DNA of 64,000 nt from contig NZ_JBAYTI010000006.1 of NCBI RefSeq assembly GCF_041675725.1, forward strand, positions 1-64,000, given 5' to 3'. Positions 1-8,352 of the stretch are shown here, one piece after another. The notes beneath the pieces were generated by a model. The model was not told the origin of the DNA, did not search any database, and was given only the letters and a program-made list of their open reading frames with translations. Position 1 is the stretch's first letter; every line of letters starts with the position of its first letter. Source of the DNA: Castellaniella sp041675725. GTDB taxonomy: Bacteria > Pseudomonadota > Gammaproteobacteria > Burkholderiales > Burkholderiaceae_B. Made by a program: the position numbers and the translations under genes.

Positions 1-1
1 C

Positions 2-22
2 GACCCCATGGGGCGTCGCTGA
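2..22 (+). CDS. 3' end of upstream gene, probably anti-sigma factor RseA/MucA (partial)
   Basis: Only six codons and a TGA are visible (reads DPMGRR then stop). The stop overlaps the start of the next gene in a TGATG arrangement, which means translational coupling. In the sigma-E (AlgU) operons of this group the gene before mucB is the membrane anti-sigma factor RseA/MucA, so that is the likely identity. This rests on gene order alone; no family feature can be seen in so short a piece. Confidence 0.4.
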   Translation, partial: DPMGRR

Positions 23-1017
23 TGCTGGGTATCTTTTGGGTTCGTCGTCTGGGGATGCTGTTTTGGCTCGGCAGCCTGGTGCCGCTCGCGGCGGCCCAGG
101 ATACCCTGCCGGCCGATCATCCATACAGCGCCCTCGTCCAGATCCAGAACGCCGCGCGCACCCTCGATTATTCGGGCATCACGGTCTACCAGCAGGGCCG
201 CAGCCTGCAGGCTGCGCTGCTGGTGCACTGGGTCGACGGTTCGGGCGAGCGCGAGCGCTTCGAAACACTGGATGGCCTGCCGCGCGAATGCCTGCGCGAG
301 AACCGCAAAGAACAGTGCCTGTACCCGGACCAGCGCCTGGTGATTCGCCGCACGGTGGGTCCCGATCATTTTCCGGCGCTGCTGCAGGCGGATCCGGGCC
401 TGATCGCGCAGCATTATGAATGGCGCCCGGCCCTGGGCACGTATCGGGTCGCCGGGCGCGATTGCATGGTGTCCGAACTGGCGGCGCGCGACACCCTGCG
501 CTACAGCTACCGGCTGTGCACCGATCTCGAAAATCACCTGCTGCTCAAGACGCAGACGTTCGACGAACATGGCCACCTGATCGACCAGATGGCCTTCAGC
601 CGGCTCAAGCTCAGCCCGGACGTCGGGCCCGCAGACATGGCCTCCCGGTATGATGCCAAGGATTGGGCCGTGCGCGAGGAAAACAGCCGCAGCGTCGACC
701 TGCTGGGCGAGGGCTGGCGCTTTGCGCTGCCGCCCGGCTTCAGGCCCCAGGCCGAGATCACGTACCAGGTGGGCCCCGAGCAGGCGGTGAATCAGCTGGT
801 CATATCCGACGGGCTGGCCGCTATTTCCATTTTTATTGAAACCTTTGACGCCCAAAGGGATCAAAACCTCCAGGAAGGCAGTTTGCGCCAGGGCGCCATC
901 AACATCTACCGCACGCGCCTGGCGGCATACTGGCTCACGGCCATGGGCGAAGTACCGGCGCAAACGGTGCACGACGTGGTTCATGCAGCCCAGTACACCC
1001 CCGGAACTGCCCGTTGA
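22..1017 (+). CDS. mucB: MucB/RseB-type periplasmic regulator of sigma-E
   Basis: A 331-residue secreted protein of the MucB/RseB family, which binds the periplasmic part of the anti-sigma factor RseA/MucA and shields it from proteolysis until envelope stress is sensed. The N-terminus is a signal peptide (basic VRR, then a hydrophobic run ending LAAAQ, likely cut after AAA at about residue 25). The rest splits into a large N-terminal lipoprotein-like domain (about 30-215) and a smaller C-terminal domain (about 230-325), as in the family. It begins inside the stop codon of the preceding gene and is followed 24 bases later by the MucD-type protease, the classical order for this operon. Confidence 0.9.
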   Translation: MLGIFWVRRLGMLFWLGSLVPLAAAQDTLPADHPYSALVQIQNAARTLDYSGITVYQQGRSLQAALLVHWVDGSGERERFETLDGLPRECLRENRKEQCLYPDQRLVIRRTVGPDHFPALLQADPGLIAQHYEWRPALGTYRVAGRDCMVSELAARDTLRYSYRLCTDLENHLLLKTQTFDEHGHLIDQMAFSRLKLSPDVGPADMASRYDAKDWAVREENSRSVDLLGEGWRFALPPGFRPQAEITYQVGPEQAVNQLVISDGLAAISIFIETFDAQRDQNLQEGSLRQGAINIYRTRLAAYWLTAMGEVPAQTVHDVVHAAQYTPGTAR

Positions 1018-1041
1018 TCATTCCATTGCAAGGAGAATCGC

Positions 1042-2514
1042 ATGATTCTGTCTTTTTCAGGTAAACCACGCTCATCCGCACTGGCCCGATGGGCGGCCGG
1101 TACGGCCGCCAGCCTGGCCCTGGCGCTGAGCGTGCCCGTCGGGCTGGCTCATGCCCAGGACCACGCAGTGCAAGTGGCGCTGCCCGACTTCACCCAGATC
1201 ATCGCCGAAACCGAAGGCTCGGTGGTCAACATCCGGACCACGGAAACCATTCCGGTGCGGGGCGGCGCGCGGGGTCCGGGGGGCGATCCTTCCGACCTGT
1301 TTCGCTGGTTCTTCGGCCCCGACTTCAATCCGCCCGGCTTTGGCCAGACGCCCCGCGCGCCCGGCCAGCCCCAACAGCCGCGCGAGCGCACGGTGCCGCG
1401 CGGCATCGGCTCGGGCTTCATCATCTCCAAAGACGGCTACGTCCTGACCAACAATCACGTGGTCAACAACGCCAATGACATCTTCGTCACCATGACCGAC
1501 GGCACCGAGTACAAGGCCAAGGTGGTCGGTACGGATGCGCGCACCGACATCGCCTTGCTGAAGATCGATGCAAACGACCTGAAACCCCTGCCTATCGGGG
1601 ATTCGGATGATCTCAAGAAAGGTCAGTGGGTGTTGGCGATCGGCTCGCCCTTTGGCCTGGATTCGACCGTCACGGCCGGCATCATCAGCGCCATCAACCG
1701 GGATACCGGCGACTACCTGCCGTTCATCCAGACCGACGTCGCGGTCAATCCGGGCAATTCGGGCGGGCCGCTGATCAACCTGGAGGGCCAGGTCGTGGGC
1801 ATCAATTCGCAGATCGTCTCGCGCAGCGGCGGCTTCATGGGGATTTCACTGGCCATTCCCATCGACGAGGCCTTGCGCGTGGTCGATCAGCTCAAGGCGC
1901 ATGGCAAGGTGACCCGTGGCCGTATCGGCGTGCAGATCACCGAGGTCGCGGATGACGTGGCCAAGGCGCTGGGCCTGGACAAGGCGAAAGGGGCCATGGT
2001 CAGCAGTGTGGACCCCGATGGGCCTGCGGCCAAGGCCGGCGTGCATGCCGGCGACGTGATCCTGAACTTCCACGGTCACGATATCGATCACATGGCCGAT
2101 TTGCCGCGCCTGGTGGGGGCCACGCAGCCCGACACCAAGACCTCGCTCAAGGTCTGGCGCAAGGGCAAGGTGGTCGAGCTCAAGGTCAAGGTGGGTGAAC
2201 TCACCGAAGAGCAGTCCAGCCGGTTCAGCCAGGACGAAGGCCCCACGACGGACAGCACGGTAGACCGCCTGGGCCTGCGCGTGCAGCCGGTGCCCGACGG
2301 CGATGCGCCGGGTGTGCTGGTAGACGTGTCCGAAGGGGCGGCGGCCGAATCCGGCATCGAGCCGGGGGATATCATCCTGCGCATCAACGACACCGACATC
2401 CGCAGCCCCAAGCAATATGCCGAGGTCGTGGGCAAGCTCGATGAATCGCGCCCGGTCGTGGTTCTGGTCAGCCGCGACCAGCAATCCCAGTGGGTGATCG
2501 TCAAGCCCGAATGA
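1042..2514 (+). CDS. mucD: Periplasmic serine protease of the DegP/HtrA (MucD) family
   Basis: A 490-residue Do-type protease-chaperone that degrades misfolded envelope proteins and tempers the sigma-E response. A signal peptide ends near AHAQ at about residue 39. The chymotrypsin-like domain carries the catalytic triad His139 (NNHVV), Asp169 (RTDIALL) and Ser240 (GNSGGPL). Two PDZ domains follow, at roughly 295-385 and 405-485. The start has a good ribosome binding site (AAGGAGAATCGC before ATG). It follows mucB by 24 bases and probably shares its transcript, which ends at the hairpin just downstream. The name degP would be equally acceptable; mucD reflects the operon context. Confidence 0.92.
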   Translation: MILSFSGKPRSSALARWAAGTAASLALALSVPVGLAHAQDHAVQVALPDFTQIIAETEGSVVNIRTTETIPVRGGARGPGGDPSDLFRWFFGPDFNPPGFGQTPRAPGQPQQPRERTVPRGIGSGFIISKDGYVLTNNHVVNNANDIFVTMTDGTEYKAKVVGTDARTDIALLKIDANDLKPLPIGDSDDLKKGQWVLAIGSPFGLDSTVTAGIISAINRDTGDYLPFIQTDVAVNPGNSGGPLINLEGQVVGINSQIVSRSGGFMGISLAIPIDEALRVVDQLKAHGKVTRGRIGVQITEVADDVAKALGLDKAKGAMVSSVDPDGPAAKAGVHAGDVILNFHGHDIDHMADLPRLVGATQPDTKTSLKVWRKGKVVELKVKVGELTEEQSSRFSQDEGPTTDSTVDRLGLRVQPVPDGDAPGVLVDVSEGAAAESGIEPGDIILRINDTDIRSPKQYAEVVGKLDESRPVVVLVSRDQQSQWVIVKPE

Positions 2515-2543
2515 GTCCGGTACGATCCTGCGACCAAAACGGC

Positions 2544-2549
2544 TAAAAT
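2544..2549 (+). promoter_or_regulatory. Candidate -10 element (TAAAAT) ahead of lepA
   Basis: A TAAAAT hexamer lies between the mucD stop and the lepA leader hairpin. A transcript from here would begin close to the base of the hairpin. No convincing -35 hexamer sits at the right distance, so the call is weak and rests on the need for some promoter below or before the hairpin. Confidence 0.28.
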
Positions 2550-2560
2550 GTAAGACGAAC

Positions 2561-2605
2561 GAGAAGGGGGCGCCCGCGGCGTTCCCTTCTCTTTTTTCTT
2601 TTTTG
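2561..2605 (+). terminator. Strong intrinsic terminator-like hairpin between mucD and lepA
   Basis: The arms GAGAAGGGGGCGCC (2561-2574) and GGCGTTCCCTTCTC (2578-2591) pair over 14 bp, with two G:U pairs, around a CGC loop. The hairpin is followed by TTTTTT, one C and six more T. This is a textbook Rho-independent terminator for mucB-mucD. The lepA start codon begins at 2614, only about eight bases after the T tract, leaving no room for a separate promoter downstream of it. Confidence 0.85.
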
Positions 2606-2613
2606 AGTCACGT

Positions 2614-4407
2614 ATGGACCACATCCGCAATTTTTCCATCATTGCGCACATCGACCACGGCAAGTCCACCCTGGCCGATCGCCTGATCCAGCGTTGCGGG
2701 GGTCTGCAAGATCGCGAGATGTCTTCGCAGGTGCTCGATTCGATGGACATCGAGCGCGAGCGCGGCATCACCATCAAGGCGCAGACGGCCGCGCTGCAGT
2801 ATCAGGCTGCCGACGGCCGGCGCTACCACCTGAACCTCATCGACACCCCAGGCCACGTCGACTTCTCCTACGAGGTCAGCCGCTCGCTGTCCGCCTGCGA
2901 GGGCGCCTTGCTGGTGGTCGATTCGACGCAGGGGGTCGAAGCCCAGACTGTCGCAAATTGTTACACCGCCATCGATCTCGGGGTCGAGGTGGTGCCGGTG
3001 ATCAACAAAATGGATCTCCCGTCGGCCGACCCCGAGGCGGCGGCGTCCGAAATCGAAGACGTCATCGGCCTGGACGCCTCGGGTGCCATCCGGGCCAGCG
3101 CCAAGACGGGGCAGGGGATCGACGACATCCTCGAAGCCATCGTGCAGCGCATCCCGGCACCGCAAGGGGATCCCGGGGGCGCCCTGCAGGCGCTGATCAT
3201 CGATTCCTGGTTCGACAATTACGTGGGCGTGGTGATGCTGGTGCGCATCGTCAACGGGGTTCTGCGCCCCCGCGACAAAATCCTGCTGATGGCCACCGGC
3301 GCCACGCATCTGTGCGAACAGCTGGGTGTGTTCACGCCCAAATCCGAGCCCCGGGAGCAGCTGTCCGCAGGGCAGGTGGGCTTTGTGATCGCCGGGATCA
3401 AAGAGCTCGAGCACGCCAAGGTGGGCGACACGATCACCCTGGCGGCCAAGCCGGCTGCGCAGGCCCTGCCGGGCTTCAAAGAGGTCAAGCCCCAGGTCTT
3501 CGCCGGCGTGTATCCGGTCGAGTCCAGCGCGTATGACCAGCTGCGCGATTCACTCGAAAAGCTCAAGCTCAACGACGCCTCGCTGCTGTTCGAGCCCGAA
3601 GTCTCCCAGGCCCTGGGCTTTGGCTTTCGTTGCGGCTTTCTGGGCCTGCTGCACATGGACATCGTGCAAGAGCGCCTCGAGCGCGAGTTCGACATGGACA
3701 TCATCACCACCGCGCCGTCGGTGGTCTACGAAGTCCTGGTGCGCGACGGTTCGGTGGTGATGGTCGACAGCCCGGCCCGCATGCCCGAACTGGGGCACAT
3801 CGTCGAGATCCGCGAGCCCATCATGACCGTCACCCTGTTCATGCCGCAGGAATACGTGGGGCCGGTGATGTCTCTGTGCAACAATCGCCGCGGCGTGCAG
3901 CTGAATCTCAGCTACCATGGGCGGCAGGTGCACCTTGCCTACGAGATCCCGCTGGCCGAGATCGTGCTCGATTTCTTCGATCGCCTCAAGTCGGTATCGC
4001 GTGGGTACGCATCCATGGATTACGAATTCAAAGAATATCGCGTCGCCGATGTCGTGCGCGTCGATCTGCTCATCAACGGCGAACGGGTCGATGCGTTGTC
4101 CATGATCGTGCATCGGGCCAATGCGCGCCCGCGTGGCCGCGAAGTGGTCACCCGCATGCGCGGCCTGATTCCCCGGCAGATGTTCGACATCGCCATCCAG
4201 GCGGCCATCGGCGCCGAAGTGGTGGCCCGTGAAAACGTCAAGGCCCTGCGCAAGAACGTGCTGGCCAAGTGTTACGGGGGCGACATCTCGCGCAAGAAGA
4301 AACTGCTCGAAAAACAAAAGGCGGGCAAGAAACGCATGAAACAGGTGGGCAACGTGGAAATCCCCCAAGAGGCCTTTCTGGCCGTTTTGCAGGTCGACGA
4401 CAAATGA
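2614..4407 (+). CDS. lepA: Elongation factor 4 (LepA), ribosomal back-translocase GTPase
   Basis: A 597-residue translational GTPase, the normal length for LepA. The G domain shows AHIDHGKSTL (P-loop), the ERGITIKAQ switch region, DTPGHVDF and NKMDL. EF-G-like domains follow, and the LepA-specific C-terminal domain ends in a lysine-rich RKKKLLEKQKAGKKRMK stretch. EF4 acts on the ribosome under stress and can reverse translocation or assist initiation. The gene starts immediately after a strong hairpin and T tract with only a weak GAG as ribosome binding site. Its TGA overlaps the lepB ATG (ATGA). Confidence 0.97.
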   Translation: MDHIRNFSIIAHIDHGKSTLADRLIQRCGGLQDREMSSQVLDSMDIERERGITIKAQTAALQYQAADGRRYHLNLIDTPGHVDFSYEVSRSLSACEGALLVVDSTQGVEAQTVANCYTAIDLGVEVVPVINKMDLPSADPEAAASEIEDVIGLDASGAIRASAKTGQGIDDILEAIVQRIPAPQGDPGGALQALIIDSWFDNYVGVVMLVRIVNGVLRPRDKILLMATGATHLCEQLGVFTPKSEPREQLSAGQVGFVIAGIKELEHAKVGDTITLAAKPAAQALPGFKEVKPQVFAGVYPVESSAYDQLRDSLEKLKLNDASLLFEPEVSQALGFGFRCGFLGLLHMDIVQERLEREFDMDIITTAPSVVYEVLVRDGSVVMVDSPARMPELGHIVEIREPIMTVTLFMPQEYVGPVMSLCNNRRGVQLNLSYHGRQVHLAYEIPLAEIVLDFFDRLKSVSRGYASMDYEFKEYRVADVVRVDLLINGERVDALSMIVHRANARPRGREVVTRMRGLIPRQMFDIAIQAAIGAEVVARENVKALRKNVLAKCYGGDISRKKKLLEKQKAGKKRMKQVGNVEIPQEAFLAVLQVDDK

Positions 4408-5291
4408 ACTGGGACTTCGCTCTGCTGCTGTTCGTGGCCTTGCTGGTCACGGGCGCCGTGTGGCTGCTCGACCGGCTGGTGCTGCGGGCCCGAAGACAGC
4501 AGCGGGCCGAGGCCGCCGCGCAGGCGTGCCGCAACAATGCGGCGGGCCTGGAGCCCGCCGCACTCGAGGCCGAATGCAGGCAGGTGCGCGAGCGCGTGGG
4601 CAAGGCGCCCTGGTGGGTCGAATACGCCATCAGCTTCTTTCCGGTGATCCTGTTCGTCTTCGTGCTGCGCTCATTCGTGGTCGAGCCGTTTCGCATCCCG
4701 TCGGGTTCCATGCTGCCCACACTCGAAAACGGCGACCTGATCCTGGTCAACAAGTATGAATACGGCATTCGCCTGCCGGTGCTCAACCGCAAGATCATCG
4801 ACCTGGGCTCGCCGCAGCGCGGCGACGTCGTCGTGTTCCGCTATCCGGTCGACCCGGCGGTGGATTACATCAAGCGGGTGGTGGGCCTGCCGGGCGACGT
4901 GGTCGAGTACCGTCACAAGCAGCTGTATCTCAACGGTTCGCCCGTACCACGCACCCGGGATGGCGACTACTACGAGCCAGACCGTGCCAACTATGTGGCC
5001 CAGTATCTCGAGCAGCTCGGTACGGTGTCGCACCGCATCCTGCTCAACCCCCAGGCCCCTCAGGGCCTCATGCCGATCACGCGCTTCCCGGATTTTTCCG
5101 ACTGCTCGTACCAGGCGGGGGGGGTGCGTTGCACGGTGCCGCCAGGGCATTACTTCGTCATGGGCGATAACCGCGACAACAGCCTCGACAGCCGCTACTG
5201 GGGGTTCGTGCCAGACCGCAATCTGGTGGGCCGGGCGTTCTTCATCTGGATGAACTTCGGTGCGCCCAGCCGCATCGGCAGGTTCCACTGA
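4404..5291 (+). CDS. lepB: Signal peptidase I
   Basis: A 295-residue inner-membrane leader peptidase that removes signal peptides from exported proteins. Two N-terminal membrane segments (about residues 5-27 and 75-95) precede the periplasmic catalytic domain. The Ser-Lys dyad is visible as Ser102 in IPSGSMLPTL and Lys157 in DYIKRVVG, and the family box GDNRDNSLDSRYWG lies near the C-terminus. The chosen ATG overlaps the lepA stop by four bases; the frame is open further upstream, but that part lies inside lepA and is not conserved-looking. The stop overlaps the rnc start (TGATG). Confidence 0.95.
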   Translation: MNWDFALLLFVALLVTGAVWLLDRLVLRARRQQRAEAAAQACRNNAAGLEPAALEAECRQVRERVGKAPWWVEYAISFFPVILFVFVLRSFVVEPFRIPSGSMLPTLENGDLILVNKYEYGIRLPVLNRKIIDLGSPQRGDVVVFRYPVDPAVDYIKRVVGLPGDVVEYRHKQLYLNGSPVPRTRDGDYYEPDRANYVAQYLEQLGTVSHRILLNPQAPQGLMPITRFPDFSDCSYQAGGVRCTVPPGHYFVMGDNRDNSLDSRYWGFVPDRNLVGRAFFIWMNFGAPSRIGRFH

Positions 5292-6040
5292 TGGCCACCC
5301 TGCGGCGCCTGCAAGACGCTCTGGATTACCAGTTCCATGAGCCGGCACTGCTGGTTCAGGCGCTGACCCACCGCAGCCACGGCCGGCCCCACAATGAACG
5401 GCTCGAATTCCTGGGCGATTCGGTTCTCAACTTCGTTGTCTCCACGCTGCTGTTTGCCGAGCACGCGCGCATGGACGAAGGGGCCTTGTCGCGGGTGCGC
5501 GCGAATCTGGTCAAAGAAGCCAGCTTGGCCGGGATCGCGCTGTCGCTGGGGTTGCCGGACCATCTGCGCCTGGGCGAGGGCGAGCTCAAGAGCGGCGGCT
5601 TCAGGCGTCCGTCGATCCTGGCCGATGCGCTCGAAGCCATCCTGGGGGCGATTTATCTCGATGGGGGCTATCCGGCGGCGGCCCACACGATCGAGCACCT
5701 GTACCGGCCCATCCTGTCGCAGGTCGACCTGCGCGATGCCGGCAAGGATGCCAAGACCCAGCTGCAGGAACTGGTGCAGGGCAGCGGCCACCCCTTGCCG
5801 GTCTACGATGTGCTCACAACCCACGGCGCTGCGCATGATCAGGTGTTTGAAGTGGCGTGCCGTGTAGAATCGCTGGGTGTGCACAAGCAGGCATCGGGGC
5901 ACAGCCGGCGCAGCGCCGAGCAGGCCGCGGCCGCCCTGGCGCTGGCCGAGCTGCGCACGCGCGGGCTTTTGCGCGGGGCATCGGGGCGGCGCAAGAAAAC
6001 CGCAGCGTCCAATTCTCATCCGCCTTCTTCTCATGACTGA
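5291..6040 (+). CDS. rnc: Ribonuclease III
   Basis: A 249-residue double-strand-specific endoribonuclease that matures rRNA and processes structured mRNAs. The RNase III signature NERLEFLGDSVL (about residue 35-46) carries the metal-binding acidic residues, and a second acidic cluster (DALEAILGAIYLDGG) lies near 115. A double-stranded-RNA-binding domain begins around DAKTQLQELVQG (about 155-222). The C-terminal 25 residues are basic and low in complexity. It starts within the lepB stop and its end overlaps the era start by eight bases, so the four genes are coupled. Confidence 0.95.
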   Translation: MATLRRLQDALDYQFHEPALLVQALTHRSHGRPHNERLEFLGDSVLNFVVSTLLFAEHARMDEGALSRVRANLVKEASLAGIALSLGLPDHLRLGEGELKSGGFRRPSILADALEAILGAIYLDGGYPAAAHTIEHLYRPILSQVDLRDAGKDAKTQLQELVQGSGHPLPVYDVLTTHGAAHDQVFEVACRVESLGVHKQASGHSRRSAEQAAAALALAELRTRGLLRGASGRRKKTAASNSHPPSSHD

Positions 6041-6926
6041 CACCGTACCGTTTCGCTGTGGTTTCGTTGCCCTGGTCGGGCGGCCCAACGTGGGCAAGTC
6101 CACCCTGGGCAATGCGCTGGTGGGCGCCAAGCTGTCCATCGTATCGCGCAAGGCACAGACCACCCGGCATCGGATCAACGGGGTGCTGACGCGGGGCGCG
6201 GATCAGTTCATTTTCGTGGATACCCCGGGGTTCCAGACCCGTCACGGCGGTGCGATGAACCGCATGATGAACCGCGTGGTCACACAGGCATTGGCAGAGG
6301 TCGACGTCGTGGTGCACGTGGTGGAAGCGGGCAAATGGTCGGCGGGCGACGCGGCGCTTTTACCCCTGTTGCCTGCCGGTCGGCCGGTGATTCTGGCCGT
6401 GAACAAAGTCGATGCCCTGAAAGACAGGAACGCACTGTTCCCTTATGTCGAAAAACGCATGCAGGCCTATCCCTATGCTGCTGTCGTGCCGGTCAGCGCA
6501 TTGCGCGCGATCCAGCTCGAGCCGCTGCTCGATGAAATTGCGGTGCACCTGCCGTTGGCCGAGCACTTGTTCGAGGCCGACGCCCTGACCGATCGGCCAG
6601 TGCGCTTTCTGGTGGCCGAGCTGATTCGCGAGAAGATTTTTCGCCTGGTGGGCGATGAGCTCCCCTACGGCTGCACGGTCATTATCGAGCAGTGGGAAGA
6701 AAATGAAACCGGGGTGCGGGTGTCGGCCTGCGTGGTGGTCGAACGTGAAAGCCACCGGCCGATCCTGTTGGGGGCCGGCGGGCAGCACATGAAGCGCATT
6801 GCGACCGAAGCCCGCCAGGACATCGTGCGCCTGCTCGAAAAACCCGTGTTCCTGGATGTCCACATCAAGGTCCGCAAGGGCTGGTCGGCACGCGAATCGA
6901 CCCTGCGCGAACTGGGTTATGACTAA
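6033..6926 (+). CDS. era: GTPase Era, 30S subunit assembly factor
   Basis: A 297-residue Era protein. The G domain shows GRPNVGKSTL (G1), DTPGF (G3) and NKVD (G4). A C-terminal KH RNA-binding domain (about 205-290) includes VAELIREKIF and the closing GWSARESTLRELGY. Era binds the 3' end of 16S rRNA and couples ribosome maturation to growth. Upstream in-frame codons run through rnc, so I start at the ATG of MTDTVPFRCG, which matches the family and overlaps the rnc stop. The stop overlaps the recO start. Confidence 0.96.
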   Translation: MTDTVPFRCGFVALVGRPNVGKSTLGNALVGAKLSIVSRKAQTTRHRINGVLTRGADQFIFVDTPGFQTRHGGAMNRMMNRVVTQALAEVDVVVHVVEAGKWSAGDAALLPLLPAGRPVILAVNKVDALKDRNALFPYVEKRMQAYPYAAVVPVSALRAIQLEPLLDEIAVHLPLAEHLFEADALTDRPVRFLVAELIREKIFRLVGDELPYGCTVIIEQWEENETGVRVSACVVVERESHRPILLGAGGQHMKRIATEARQDIVRLLEKPVFLDVHIKVRKGWSARESTLRELGYD

Positions 6927-7518
6927 AGGGCGCGGCCCGCGCATCTACGACGCTTCGGCTCACGTGCTGCATGCCAGCGCGTGGCGCGAGACGTCGCTGA
7001 TCATACAGGCCTTCACGCGCGACCACGGCCGGCTGGCGCTGGTGGCCAAGGGGGCCAAGCGGCCCTATTCGGCACTGCGGCCGGTTCTGGTATGTTTTCA
7101 GCCGCTGTGGCTATCGTGGTCCGGCAGCGCCGAGGTCCGCACGCTGACCCGGGCCGAATCCGGCCCGGTGCGCCTGCTGGACGGTCGCGCCCTGATGTCG
7201 GCCTGGTACTTGAACGAGCTCATCCTGCGGCTGCTGCCGCGCGATGACGCCTATCCGCTGGTGTACGATGCCTATGCCGGTGCGCTCGATGCCCTGGCGC
7301 AGCCGTTGGCTCCAGCGGCTGCGCATCCGGCGGCCTTGCGCCGTTTCGAATGGGTACTGCTCGAGCAGGCGGGCTATGGGGTCGAGGGCCCCATGCCGGA
7401 TTTCACGGATTCGCGCGCTGCCGCCATGGTGCGCCGGCAATTGCGAGAACGCCTCGAGCCATTGCTCGAGGCGCCCTTGCGTACGCGGCGGGTGCTGCTG
7501 GAATTGCAGCACTACTGA
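6919..7518 (+). CDS. recO: DNA repair protein RecO, short form
   Basis: A 199-residue protein that helps load RecA on SSB-coated single strands in the RecFOR pathway. The N-terminal OB-fold region is typical (VLHASAWRETSLIIQAF, then VAKGAKRPYS and ALRPVL). The helical core keeps LNELILRLLPRDD and RRFEWVLLEQAGYGV. After GYGVEGPMPDF it passes almost directly to the final helix (LRTRRVLLELQHY). E. coli RecO is about 242 residues and has some 40-45 more residues here, including the small beta-rich or zinc-finger-like part seen in many RecO proteins. No frameshift is evident. It starts within the end of era and ends six bases before the convergent BI-1 gene. Confidence 0.88.
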   Translation: MTKGRGPRIYDASAHVLHASAWRETSLIIQAFTRDHGRLALVAKGAKRPYSALRPVLVCFQPLWLSWSGSAEVRTLTRAESGPVRLLDGRALMSAWYLNELILRLLPRDDAYPLVYDAYAGALDALAQPLAPAAAHPAALRRFEWVLLEQAGYGVEGPMPDFTDSRAAAMVRRQLRERLEPLLEAPLRTRRVLLELQHY

Positions 7519-7524
7519 AAAGCA

Positions 7525-8226
7525 TCAATCGCGGCTGCCGCCGAAGATGCCCAGGAGCATCAGCAGATTGACGAAAATGTTGTAGAGATCGAGATACACC
7601 GCGAGGGTGGCCGAGATGTAGTTGGTTTCGCCCCCGCGCACGACGCGCTGCAGGTCGACCAGCAGAAAGGCCGAGAAAATGCCGATGGCCAGGACCGACA
7701 GCGTGAGGGTCAGAGCCGCGATCTGCAAGAAGATGTTGGCGAGCATGGCCACGATCAGCAGCACCACGCCCACGAACAGGAACTTCTGCCAGTGGGAGAA
7801 ATCCCGCTTGGTGGTGGTGGCCACGGCGGCCATGGTGCCGAACACGGCTGCGGTACCCCCGAACGCCAGCATGATCAGCTGGGCGCCATTGCCCATGCCC
7901 AGCACGAAGCCCAGCATGCGCGACAGCATGAGACCCATGAAAAAGGTGAAGCCCAGCAGCAGGGCGACCCCCAGCGAGCTGTTCTTGTTGCGCTCGACCA
8001 GGAACATGAGCCCGAAGGCGCCGATCAGAAAGACCAGTGCGCTGGTGCCCGGGCTTTCGCTCATGAGCTGGTTCATGCCGGAGGACAGGCCGATGGCCGC
8101 CCCGAGCACCGTGGGAATGAGCGACAGGGCCAACAACCAGTAGGTGTTGCGCAGCACGCGGTTGCGGGCCACCTGCGTGGCGGATGACGTGCCGGTACCT
8201 GGTAGAGTTTGACGGAAGTCGGACAT
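7525..8226 (-). CDS. Bax inhibitor-1/YccA family inner-membrane protein
   Basis: A 233-residue multi-pass protein with about seven hydrophobic segments, starting after a short polar N-terminus (MSDFRQTLPGTG). The order of segments and motifs such as LLGFTFFMGLMLSR and FSAFLLVDLQRVVRGGETNYISATLAVYLD fit the BI-1/YccA/YbhL family. The last stretch, with aspartates in the final helices, is where bacterial BsYetJ-like proteins place their pH-sensing and Ca2+-leak residues. E. coli YccA modulates FtsH proteolysis; the role here is unknown. It is convergent with recO. The end GIFGGSRD is typical. Confidence 0.88.
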   Translation of the reverse strand: MSDFRQTLPGTGTSSATQVARNRVLRNTYWLLALSLIPTVLGAAIGLSSGMNQLMSESPGTSALVFLIGAFGLMFLVERNKNSSLGVALLLGFTFFMGLMLSRMLGFVLGMGNGAQLIMLAFGGTAAVFGTMAAVATTTKRDFSHWQKFLFVGVVLLIVAMLANIFLQIAALTLTLSVLAIGIFSAFLLVDLQRVVRGGETNYISATLAVYLDLYNIFVNLLMLLGIFGGSRD

Positions 8227-8244
8227 AGCGGTTTCCTGATAAAG

Positions 8245-8265
8245 GCCCAGTCAACGCGACTGGGC
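8245..8265 (-). terminator. Hairpin between holC and the BI-1 gene
   Basis: On the minus strand, GCCCAGTC and GACTGGGC form a perfect 8-bp stem around a five-base loop, followed by CTTTATC. It lies about 90 bases after the holC stop and only 19 bases before the BI-1 start codon. It could end the pepA-holC transcript or act as a leader structure for the BI-1 gene. The T tract is short, so termination may be incomplete. Confidence 0.5.
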
Positions 8266-8352
8266 AGACAGATATGTGAATCTTACAACAAGCTGAATGT
8301 GCAAGTCCACGTATGGAGTTGATTATTTTGACTGGAGTTGTCGCGGAAAGTT

